Positions 33,959 through 40,903 of a DNA stretch of 64,000 nt are shown here, piece after piece. A program made the position numbers and the translations under genes. Position 1 is the first letter of the stretch; each line of letters opens with the position of its first letter. The notes beneath the pieces were generated by a model. The model had not been told where the DNA came from. It ran no database searches and worked only from the letters and a program-made list of their open reading frames with translations. The DNA comes from an uncultured Microbacterium sp. (GTDB lineage: Bacteria > Actinomycetota > Actinomycetes > Actinomycetales > Microbacteriaceae), in contig NZ_CALBRW010000007.1 of NCBI RefSeq assembly GCF_937927635.1, positions 72,204 to 136,203 on the forward strand. The letters are read 5' to 3'.

Positions 33959-34360
33959 TCAGGACGCGGGGATGTCCGGCGTCCCGCCGGCGTTGAGGTA
34001 GGCCTCGTACTCGTCGCCCGCGGCGCGCATCTGCGACTCGTCCACCTGTGCGATGTCGGACAGCAGGTTCGGCCGGAATCGGGTCGTCCCGTCGAAGCAC
34101 TCGACGTCGTTGTGCCAATCGTTGTCACGGGTGGGATCCCAGACGCAGGACCACGCTCCCGCGACGCCGCTTGTAGTGGCGGATGCCTGACTCGTCGGCG
34201 TCGTTGCAGGTTCGGCCGGTCGGGAGGTGAACCACGCGACCAGGTCGGGCTGACCGTTGTACATCCAAACGCCGAAACAGACCGCCGCGGCGATCAGCAA
34301 CCCGACAATGAGGCCGCCGCGGGAACTGCGGCCCCTGTGTCGTGTCCCCCTGGCTGACAC
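33959..34360 (-). CDS. Membrane-anchored protein of unknown function
   Basis: A 133-residue protein. A basic N terminus (SARGTRHRGRSSRGG) and one helix (LIVGLLIAAAVCFGVWMY, about 17-34) are followed by a Thr/Ala/Pro linker and an external domain with two Cys (WSCVWDP and VECFDG) that could form a disulfide. I do not recognise the family. It lies 66 bp after the MATE gene on the same strand and converges on the acyl-CoA dehydrogenase gene. Confidence 0.7.
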   Translation of the reverse strand: MSARGTRHRGRSSRGGLIVGLLIAAAVCFGVWMYNGQPDLVAWFTSRPAEPATTPTSQASATTSGVAGAWSCVWDPTRDNDWHNDVECFDGTTRFRPNLLSDIAQVDESQMRAAGDEYEAYLNAGGTPDIPAS

Positions 34361-34426
34361 TCGGTCCCCTCCCCTCAGCGTCAGCCTAGCGGTGGCCGAG
34401 GCAGGTCCGCGGGTGGCTCCACCAGC

Positions 34427-35761
34427 TCATGCGACGGCCTTCGTCCACGCGTCGGTCCGCACCCGCCAGCCGAGGGTGCCCAGCCGCGCCAGCAGGTACA
34501 CGCCGAAGAAGGCGACGGCCAGCCACAGCAGGCCCAGCGCGCCGTCGATGCCGGTCGCGGAGATGATCCACAGCGCGGGCAGGAACGGCACCAGGTTCAG
34601 GCCGCCGGCGATGGCGAGGTAGCGGGCGTCGTTCGCGCCCATCAGCACTCCGTCCAGCACGAACACGACCCCGGCGACGGGCTGTGCGACGGCCAGCACC
34701 AGCAGCGCCGGCTGCACGAGGGCCGACACTGCGGCATCTCCCGTGAAGACGATCCCGAGCACGCCCGAGGCGGCGGCGATCAGCCCGCCGACGAGGATGC
34801 CGAACCAGATCCCCCACGCGGTGGTGCGCCGCAGCACGCGGTGCACGGCGGCGGTGTCGCCGGAGCCGAGGCTCTTGCCGATCAGCGCCTGCGCAGCGAT
34901 GGCCAGGGCGTCCAGCGCGAAGGCTGCGGTGGAGAAGATGGTGAACGCGATCTGCCAGCCCGCCAGCTCCCGCGTGCCGATGCCGGTGGCCACGCCGACC
35001 GTGGCGAGCAGGGCGATGCGCAGGCTGACCGTGCGCAGGAACAGCCAACCTCCGGAGCGCGCCGTGCCGCGCAGGCCCTCGCGCTGCGCCCACATCGACG
35101 CCCCGTGGCGCACGGCCAGATGGCGGATGACCATCACGTAGGCGGCGACCATGCCCCACTGCGCGGCGACGGTGCCGAACGCGGAACCGGCGATGCCCCA
35201 CCCGAACCCGTAGATGAAGATCCAGTTCAGCAGAGCGTTGGCGCCGAAGCCCAGCCCCGCGATCCACAGCGGGGTGACGGTGTCCTGCATGCCGCGCAGC
35301 AGGCCCGTGGCCGCGTAGACGATGAGCATGGCCGGCAGCCCCCACATGGAGATCGTGAGGTAGGTGCGGGCCTGCTCCGCCACGGCGTCGGTCGCCCCGA
35401 ACATGCTCACCACCCAGGGGGTGGCCACCGAGCCCAGCACGGCCAGCACGGTGCCGAGAACGAGCGCCAGCCACATCCCGTCGATGCCGACCGAGACGGC
35501 ATCGCCCGGCTGTCCCGCACCGAAGCGGCGCGCGACGGCGGGGGTCGTGGAGTACGCGAGGAAGATCATCAGCCCGACGATGGTCTGCAGCACGGCGCTC
35601 GCGATGCCCAGGCCCGCGAGCGGCGTCGTGCCCAGGTGGCCGACCATTGCGGCATCCAGGATCAGGAACAGCGGCTCGGCGATCAGCGCACCCAGCGCGG
35701 GCACCGCGAGATGCAGGATCTCGCGGTTCAGCGACGGAGGAGCGGATGCCGGGGATGCCAC
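34427..35761 (-). CDS. MATE family efflux transporter
   Basis: A 444-residue MATE/DinF-like exporter with about 12 helices in two pseudo-symmetric halves. Typical segments are HLAVPALGALIAEPLFLILDAAMVGHLGTTPLAGLGIASAV, GLLRGMQDTVTPLWIAGLG and FVLDGVLMGANDARYLAIAGG. It is expected to extrude cationic drugs or metabolites by Na+ or H+ antiport. Its ATG lies 44 bp from a REP-type repeat, beyond which a decapitated kinase gene remains on the other strand. Confidence 0.92.
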   Translation of the reverse strand: MASPASAPPSLNREILHLAVPALGALIAEPLFLILDAAMVGHLGTTPLAGLGIASAVLQTIVGLMIFLAYSTTPAVARRFGAGQPGDAVSVGIDGMWLALVLGTVLAVLGSVATPWVVSMFGATDAVAEQARTYLTISMWGLPAMLIVYAATGLLRGMQDTVTPLWIAGLGFGANALLNWIFIYGFGWGIAGSAFGTVAAQWGMVAAYVMVIRHLAVRHGASMWAQREGLRGTARSGGWLFLRTVSLRIALLATVGVATGIGTRELAGWQIAFTIFSTAAFALDALAIAAQALIGKSLGSGDTAAVHRVLRRTTAWGIWFGILVGGLIAAASGVLGIVFTGDAAVSALVQPALLVLAVAQPVAGVVFVLDGVLMGANDARYLAIAGGLNLVPFLPALWIISATGIDGALGLLWLAVAFFGVYLLARLGTLGWRVRTDAWTKAVA

Positions 35762-35805
35762 CCCCTGAGCCTATGCGGTGGCACCGACGCGGCCTTGCGG
35801 CGGTG

Positions 35806-35856
35806 CTTCGACGGGCTCAGCAACCCAGAGGAATGGGTCCCCTGAGCCTGTCGAAG
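35806..35856. repeat. CTTCGACRGGCTCAG palindromic repeat, copy 1
   Basis: CTTCGACGGGCTCAGCAACCCA (35806-35827) faces TGGGTCCCCTGAGCCTGTCGAAG (35834-35856), forming an imperfect hairpin. The repeat sits exactly where the kinase pseudogene has lost its 5' half. Confidence 0.85.
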
Positions 35857-36269
35857 GGTGGGGGTACGCGTCGCTGCTGCGGCGGCTGCGCGACCAGCCC
35901 GAGCGGGTCGAGCGGGGGGAGGAGGGCATCGTCTACGCGCCGCAGTTCCGCCGCGATCTGGAGGAGCCCGTCGGCTCGGCGATCCCCGTGCGGCCGGATG
36001 TGCCGCTGGTGGTGACCGAGGGCAATTATCTGCTCGTGGACGGAGCAGCGTGGCAGCACGCCCGCGAGACCCTCGACGAGGTGTGGTTCCTCGCACCCGA
36101 CGAGCAGCAGCGGATCGCTCAGCTGGTGGCCAGGCACGAGAGGTTCGGCAGGTCGCATGAGGAGGCCGTGGAGCGCTCACTGGGCAGCGACCAGCGCAAC
36201 GCCGAGGTGATCGCCGCCACGGCCGGTCGCGCCGACCTGATCGTCACGCTCACGGATCGGCTGCCCTGA
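35857..36269 (+). pseudogene. 5'-truncated nucleoside/nucleotide kinase family gene
   Basis: From about 35862 the frame encodes the C-terminal 130 residues of a YggC/uridine-kinase-like nucleoside/nucleotide kinase: YASLLRRLRDQPE, IVYAPQFRRDLEEPVGSAIPV, PLVVTEGNYLLVDG, DEVWFLAPDEQQRIAQLVARH. The P-loop and DGFH region that should precede this, about 75 residues, is absent, and the frame runs straight into a REP-type repeat upstream. No promoter or proper start is visible. The simplest reading is a deletion mediated by the repeat, leaving a dead gene. Confidence 0.8.
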
Positions 36270-36332
36270 GCTCCGGCGTCGGGGCGGTCGGCTTTCCCTG
36301 CGCGGGACCAGACCGCCTCACGCCGAGCCGAC

Positions 36333-37814
36333 TCAGGCGGCGATGTCGTATCTCGCGCGTCCGCCGAGCTGGGGCGTGCGGGCGGGGTCGACGACCGCAG
36401 GCGGGATGAACCAGACTCTGGATCTCACGTTCACGCCAGTTCCCTCGCCCGTGGCGGCTCGTCGGTCTCCCCGCCGTGGCCGGGTCGAGGTGCCGGGCGG
36501 CGTGTCGATTCTGATCTCCCAGCCGTTGTCGTGGATGCGATGGTGGCAGGATTCGCAGAGCAGGATGCCGTTGGACAGGTCGGTCGGCCCAGAGTCTCGT
36601 TTCCACCACCTCAAGTGATGCGCCTTGGTCATGTGCGGTGGGAGCCCGCATCGCGCGCACCCGCCGTCGCGCTCCACGAGGGCGAGCTTCTGCGCAGTCG
36701 TGAACAGGCGACGCTCCCGCCCCCAGTCCAGGATCTCGCCCGCGCCGCCCAGCACGCAGGGGATGACGCCGCCGGAGGCGGCCATCCGGCGGATCGAGGT
36801 GACCGACACAGGCTGGTCGAGCCCGTCGATCGTGCCGTGTCCCACGCCGGCCTCGAGGTCCGCGAGGTCGACCCGCACGATGACCGTCGCGCCGGCGACC
36901 GGGACGTCCCTGGTCTCGCAGCCGAGCACGTGCCCGCAGAACAGTGTGAGCGCGTCGGCGCGCATCATCGCCACTGTCCGCCGGTCGGCATCCAGCGCGT
37001 CCGGATCGCCGTCGGCTCCGGCGGGTGCAGTCTCGACGAGCCCGGCTCCAGGCTGCTCAGTCGTGATGTCTCTGGCTGCGGCGGTCTCACGAGCCTGGAA
37101 CTGCGCGGTCACGTACCCGTCGATCGCCGTGCGGATCGGGGCGCCGGACTCCACGTCGGTCACAAGGTTCAGGTGAAGCATCCCGTCGCGCTCGAACATC
37201 GACAGTGACCGCGCTACCCGCCGCTCCTCTTCGCGCGCCTCCAGCCGATCCACTTCCAGAAGGACCTCGGCGCGCTTGACCAGCCGGCGAACATCATCCA
37301 GTGACAGGCCGATCGCCCGTTCCACCAGTCGCGCCTCGACATCCGCCACGACGCCATGGTCCCGCCCGACGCGGGCGCGGTCGAGGAACTCCACGATCAG
37401 CGAGGCTCCGGCGGCCCCCAGAGCACCGGCAGAAAGCGCGCGTTCCACGGAGGGGTAGCGAGGCAGCATCCGCTCCCCGGCAAGATCCGTTCGCGGTGCG
37501 ACGGCCTCTCCGACCTTCACCGGCCGTGCCGCGTCTCCCGTGGAGACGCCGGTCGTCGCGGCTATCAGCGCAGCCGGAGTCCGGAACCCGGCCTGCTTCG
37601 CCAGTGACTCGGCACCCAGCTCGGGTCGCGACTCGTGCGCGATCCCGGCGGCGACCCGCGCCTGCAGCGCGTCCAGCGCGCGCCTTGCCGACCCGATCGC
37701 CGTGTTCAGCGTCATCAGCTCCTGACGTGCCAGTCGCGCGTCATCGTCGGCATCCGCCCACACCGCATCGATGGCCGACACGGCCTCGTGCAGTTTCGAC
37801 AGGGAAGCTGACAT
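36333..37814 (-). CDS. DUF222 and HNH endonuclease domain protein
   Basis: About 493 residues of the actinobacterial REP13E12/DUF222 family. The long DUF222 region (LARQELMTLNTAIGSARRALDALQARVAAGI through DALTLFCGHVLG) is followed by an HNH nuclease, CARCGLPPHMTKAHHLRWW then LLCESCHHRIHDNGW (about residues 400-445), with the Cys pairs and His residues needed for Zn and metal binding. These genes are multi-copy in many actinobacteria and suspected to be mobile or recombination-linked; the role is unknown. The ATG at 37814 is chosen over 37853 because a consensus promoter lies between the two. Confidence 0.9.
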   Translation of the reverse strand: MSASLSKLHEAVSAIDAVWADADDDARLARQELMTLNTAIGSARRALDALQARVAAGIAHESRPELGAESLAKQAGFRTPAALIAATTGVSTGDAARPVKVGEAVAPRTDLAGERMLPRYPSVERALSAGALGAAGASLIVEFLDRARVGRDHGVVADVEARLVERAIGLSLDDVRRLVKRAEVLLEVDRLEAREEERRVARSLSMFERDGMLHLNLVTDVESGAPIRTAIDGYVTAQFQARETAAARDITTEQPGAGLVETAPAGADGDPDALDADRRTVAMMRADALTLFCGHVLGCETRDVPVAGATVIVRVDLADLEAGVGHGTIDGLDQPVSVTSIRRMAASGGVIPCVLGGAGEILDWGRERRLFTTAQKLALVERDGGCARCGLPPHMTKAHHLRWWKRDSGPTDLSNGILLCESCHHRIHDNGWEIRIDTPPGTSTRPRRGDRRAATGEGTGVNVRSRVWFIPPAVVDPARTPQLGGRARYDIAA

Positions 37815-37820
37815 GTCTCC

Positions 37821-37849
37821 AGCGTATGGTCGATCGGTAACTCTGTCAA
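37821..37849 (-). promoter_or_regulatory. Consensus promoter for a leaderless HNH gene transcript
   Basis: On the minus strand TTGACA (37844-37849), a 17-bp spacer and TACGCT (37821-37826). The expected first base is the A of the ATG at 37814. The GGAGAC in between would then not be transcribed. Confidence 0.6.
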
Positions 37850-37852
37850 GCA

Positions 37853-37877
37853 TTTATTCGAAATTGACTAGAATAAA
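37853..37877. promoter_or_regulatory. AT-rich inverted repeat upstream of the HNH gene
   Basis: TTTATTC (37853-37859) and GAATAAA (37871-37877) are perfect 7-bp arms with an 11-bp spacer, immediately upstream of the HNH gene -35 box and in a strikingly AT-rich patch. A regulator site is likely, protein unknown. Confidence 0.5.
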
Positions 37878-37995
37878 AGCGTTTGACACTCGAACAAAGA
37901 TACACATGGATTGATACCGCTCGCACCCTGCCCCGAACGTTACCCACCGCCTCCGACAGCCTGTCGTCTACCCTGGAACCACCGGAGGTGATCCG

Positions 37996-38670
37996 ATGTC
38001 CGATGCGATGGGCGATGCCGCCCGCTACCGTGCGAAGCGCGATGCCGGCGAGAGCACCGAGTCCGAGCCGCCCGCCGAAGCGCCCATGAGTCTGAACGCG
38101 CAGAACAAGGCGCAGTTCGCCGAGACGGCCATCCAACTGGCGATCCGCCGCGTCGAGTTCGACAACCTGCCCGGCGCAGGCAAGCCCATCGAGGGCCTCG
38201 GCACGCACCACGATCCCGACTGGTGGATCCGCCGCAAGATCGAGACCGAGAACCTCACGGGGCTCGGCCCGCCCGTGCTCATGCTTCGGGTGGAGGACGA
38301 GAAGCTCGACGACGACCTCGACCAGCTCGGCCGCGAGGAGGACGTGCGCGGCGTCGTGGAGGACTTCAACCGTCGCGTGATCGGCGCGCGCCGGCAGCTT
38401 CTGGGCGGCCCGCCGGTGGTCACGAGGACGCGTGATGTCGATGTCGAGGTGGTGCGCTGGAGGGAGCGCCGGGACGCCGCACAGAGGGCGGAGGCGGATG
38501 CTGTCGCTCGGGGTGTTTCGGCCGGGGGGAGCCCTCGACGACACGGATTCTCGAAGAACCACCCGTCGGCGCAGGCCCTTCCGACGCAACAAGCGCCTCA
38601 ACTGATCATGGTTGAAGCGCTTGTCTTGATGAGTCGACGCAACATGCCGGCATCAACGCTACGGCGATGA
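37996..38670 (+). CDS. DUF1992 (DnaJ-homologue C28 domain) protein
   Basis: A 224-residue protein whose residues 30-110 match DUF1992 (NKAQFAETAIQLAIRRVEFDNLPGAGKPIEGLG; DPDWWIRRKIETENL). The domain is widespread and of unknown function. GGAGGTGATCCG precedes the ATG. After about residue 170 the sequence (GVSAGGSPRRHGFSKNH onward) looks non-homologous, and an inverted repeat (AAGCGCCTCAAC near 38591 with GTTGAAGCGCTT near 38611) lies inside the frame. The C-terminal 50 residues may therefore be read-through into foreign DNA after loss of the original stop. Confidence 0.78.
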   Translation: MSDAMGDAARYRAKRDAGESTESEPPAEAPMSLNAQNKAQFAETAIQLAIRRVEFDNLPGAGKPIEGLGTHHDPDWWIRRKIETENLTGLGPPVLMLRVEDEKLDDDLDQLGREEDVRGVVEDFNRRVIGARRQLLGGPPVVTRTRDVDVEVVRWRERRDAAQRAEADAVARGVSAGGSPRRHGFSKNHPSAQALPTQQAPQLIMVEALVLMSRRNMPASTLRR

Positions 38671-38764
38671 GTCTGCTCCCGCCGAGTGGCAGCAGATCGC
38701 GAAGATCGTGTCCACTGTGCTCGGTGCGTTGCTGCTCACCCTGATGGATGGTGCGATCCCGTAG
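38633..38764 (+). pseudogene. Possible C-terminal fragment of a lost gene
   Basis: In a different frame from DUF1992, the stretch ending at TAG 38762 encodes GDESAPAEWQQIAKIVSTV followed by a hydrophobic LGALLLTLMDGAIP tail. This reads like the end of a real membrane protein and not a random frame. No start codon with a ribosome site precedes it, because a stop at 38630 closes the frame. A relic at a rearrangement junction is the best guess. Confidence 0.3.
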
Positions 38765-39373
38765 GTGCCAGGGTCGTGTCGGAGAACTCTAGATGCTGGG
38801 AAGTCGTGGTTATCGGATCGTTACTATTGTCTGACTGTCAATAATCGCGTCCGGGGCGTGATGCGCGAACCGTGTATCGACGAAAAAGGTTGCGGTGACT
38901 GTCGAAGATAGGTACCAGCGTAATTTCGCCCCACGGATCCGTGCCGCAACGAGATGCGACCACTATTCGGAGTGCGGCAAGTGAGGGGAAAGTGCAGAGC
39001 AGCGCGACAACACGCGGGTTGCTCTGTGATCTGCGGTGAGTGCCTCCGTGTGGGGTGGGCTGCGGCTGCCACATCGGTGCACATGCGAGTGATGGTGCAT
39101 GCAGGTGCATGTTTCATTCCGCACTGAAGATATGAGCGACCAGGTGCGACCTGCGCTTCGCGGGGGCCGCCCCGACCGTGATCTGATCGTTACGCATATG
39201 GCTTGCGCCGGATGGACGAAGGTCGACATCATTATGGCCAGGAGTCGCACCAGCTGAGGGGTGACGGCGACTCTGAACTCTGGGGATGGGATCGTCATCG
39301 GGCACAAGTCCGATGACACCCGCCTGCTCTCAGGGCTACCCGTCTGCGTCATCCCGGAGAGTCAGACTCTGAC
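38765..39373. other. Long non-coding region before the pilus operon
   Basis: About 600 bp with no convincing gene on either strand and clearly lower GC than its neighbours. It contains TATTG/CAATA arms around a TGTCTGACTGTCA core (about 38827-38846), three GTGCA(C/T)-type words (39075-39110), and the inverted repeat AGAGTC/GACTCT just before the pilin ATG (about 39357-39370). It may be a long regulated leader of the pilus genes or a remnant of DNA inserted between DUF1992 and the pilus locus. No clear promoter or riboswitch was recognised. Confidence 0.6.
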
Positions 39374-39808
39374 ATGCGTACCATCCGTCGCCTCATCGAG
39401 GCCAAGAAGCTCGAGCGCGAGGAGAACGGCGAGTCCGGCTTCTCCCTGATCGAGCTCATCATCGTCGTCGTCATCCTGGGTATCCTCGTCGCGATCGCGA
39501 TTCCGATCTTCGCGAACATCCAGGACACTGCTCGTCTCAATGCGCTGAAGGCAGCAGCTGCAAACGGCGCGACGGCGGCTGCGACCGCAGTCTCGGATGC
39601 TCCGACCAGCCCGACAGTCGAAGAGGCCGCGGCTTCCGGGGGATCGGGGGACATCGTCACTGCTCTTCAAGGCGATGCTACTGACGCAACGGTGACGAAC
39701 ATCTGCGTCAAGGCAAACGAGAAGGGCAAGACTGCCAGCACGGATCCCGTTTGGTATGCCGGTCCCGGTGCCAAGGCAGATGGAAGTGACTGCAAGACCA
39801 CCCCGTAG
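39374..39808 (+). CDS. pilA: Type IV major pilin
   Basis: A 144-residue type IVa prepilin. A 22-residue charged leader ends in Gly22 (ENGESG), and cleavage before Phe23 exposes FSLIELIIVVVILGILVAIA with the essential Glu at mature position 5. The mature part is about 122 residues, Ala/Thr-rich, with two Cys (NICVK and SDCKT) for the C-terminal disulfide loop. It should be cut and N-methylated by the prepilin peptidase encoded downstream. It stands alone ahead of a strong hairpin, which fits higher expression than the rest of the locus. Confidence 0.93.
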   Translation: MRTIRRLIEAKKLEREENGESGFSLIELIIVVVILGILVAIAIPIFANIQDTARLNALKAAAANGATAAATAVSDAPTSPTVEEAAASGGSGDIVTALQGDATDATVTNICVKANEKGKTASTDPVWYAGPGAKADGSDCKTTP

Positions 39809-39822
39809 CTCACACCTTCCTC

Positions 39823-39856
39823 TGAGCGGAGGCCCGTACCCTCGGGCCTCCGCTCA
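39823..39856 (+). terminator. Hairpin after the major pilin gene
   Basis: TGAGCGGAGGCCCG and CGGGCCTCCGCTCA form a perfect 14-bp stem with a 6-nt loop, 14 bp after the pilin stop. It is likely a partial terminator that lowers transcription of the minor pilin and assembly genes relative to the pilin. Confidence 0.85.
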
Positions 39857-39896
39857 ACATATTCCGCAAGGATCCAACACGTTCTGAGGACCACAG

Positions 39897-40298
39897 ATGT
39901 CGTCTGTCACCCGAGATGACGACGGTGTGGGTCTGATCGAGATCGTCGTGGCCATGCTGCTTCTGGCAGTGCTGGCGCTCGGTGTTCTCCCATTGATCAT
40001 CCAGGCCACCACCGCGAGCGTCGTCAATCGCGACCTCGTCGCGGCCAACAACGTGGCCACTGCCGAGCTCGCACCTGTCCGTGCGGCCTTCCCGAGCGAC
40101 CCGGCCACCACGAAGGTCTGCGGTGACCTTCCGTTGTACGAGCATTCCAGAGAGAAGAAGTCTGACGCTCTGTACGCCTCACGCCAGCTGGTCTGCGGTG
40201 GAGACGGCACGGCCACGGTCACGGTGAAGGTCTTCTCCGACGCGACGACCGAGGATGCGCTCGTCACCGCCGTGACGAAAGTGCTGGTGAAGAAGTGA
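39897..40298 (+). CDS. Minor pilin-like protein (PilV/PilI type)
   Basis: A 133-residue protein with a short leader ending Gly10, then VGLIEIVVAMLLLAVLALGVL with Glu at mature position 5. This marks it as a class III-processed pilin-like protein. Two Cys occur (KVCGDL, LVCGGD). It has the PilV-type length and position after the major pilin. The stop overlaps the next gene's GTG by 4 bp. It is likely part of the tip or priming complex. Confidence 0.87.
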   Translation: MSSVTRDDDGVGLIEIVVAMLLLAVLALGVLPLIIQATTASVVNRDLVAANNVATAELAPVRAAFPSDPATTKVCGDLPLYEHSREKKSDALYASRQLVCGGDGTATVTVKVFSDATTEDALVTAVTKVLVKK

Positions 40299-40903
40299 GG
40301 ACTCAGCTGTCAGCGCACGACGACGAACGCGGCGTCACGCTCATCGAGCTGATCATCTACATGCTTCTGGCCGCGGTCTTCCTGGTGATCGTTTCGGCCA
40401 TCTTCATCAACGGCTGGCTGTCCCAGGCTGCGACAGCCGATCGCGATGCTGCGACGGGCAACGCCAATCTCGTCACCGCGTCGCTGCAGCAGTCGATCCG
40501 CAACGCCTCGGCCGTTCATCAGCCTGCCGGTATGGGCAACGCGGTGACCGCCGTCGTCGCCATCGGGGATGCTGCTGACTCGCAGTGCCGGGCATGGGTG
40601 TGGACGCTCGACACCGCAGCCTCATCCGAAGACGCCGATCGCGACCACTACCAGCTGCGTTATGCCACTTCGGGCGCCGCGATCGACATGACGCGAACCG
40701 ATGGTGTCGGCTGGGCCACTCTTGCCTCGGCCGTTGTCCCGAAGGGCGATCCTGCGCCGAGCTTCACCGTCACATCGACGACCGGCCTCACCTACTCGTT
40801 CGCTGCCGAGAGTAACGATCGCAGCAAGGACTCCCAGCCGGTGCAGGTGGACGGCAGCGTCACCGCGCAAGCGGTCATTCCCGGAGGTAGATCATGCTGG
40901 TGA
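40295..40903 (+). CDS. Minor pilin-like protein (PilW/PilJ type)
   Basis: A 202-residue protein. The leader ends at Gly13 (HDDERG), then VTLIELIIYMLLAAVFLVIVSAIF with Glu5 of the mature form. The larger globular part resembles PilW/GspJ-type minor pilins. It starts at GTG 40295 overlapping the previous stop and overlaps the next gene by 10 bp. It presumably joins the minor pilin complex with the flanking genes. Confidence 0.87.
   Translation: MRTQLSAHDDERGVTLIELIIYMLLAAVFLVIVSAIFINGWLSQAATADRDAATGNANLVTASLQQSIRNASAVHQPAGMGNAVTAVVAIGDAADSQCRAWVWTLDTAASSEDADRDHYQLRYATSGAAIDMTRTDGVGWATLASAVVPKGDPAPSFTVTSTTGLTYSFAAESNDRSKDSQPVQVDGSVTAQAVIPGGRSCW

Noticed and set aside
38765..39373. A cyclic di-GMP riboswitch before the pilin gene
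   Set aside because: The expected conserved loops were not found by eye; a covariance search of this stretch would be needed.
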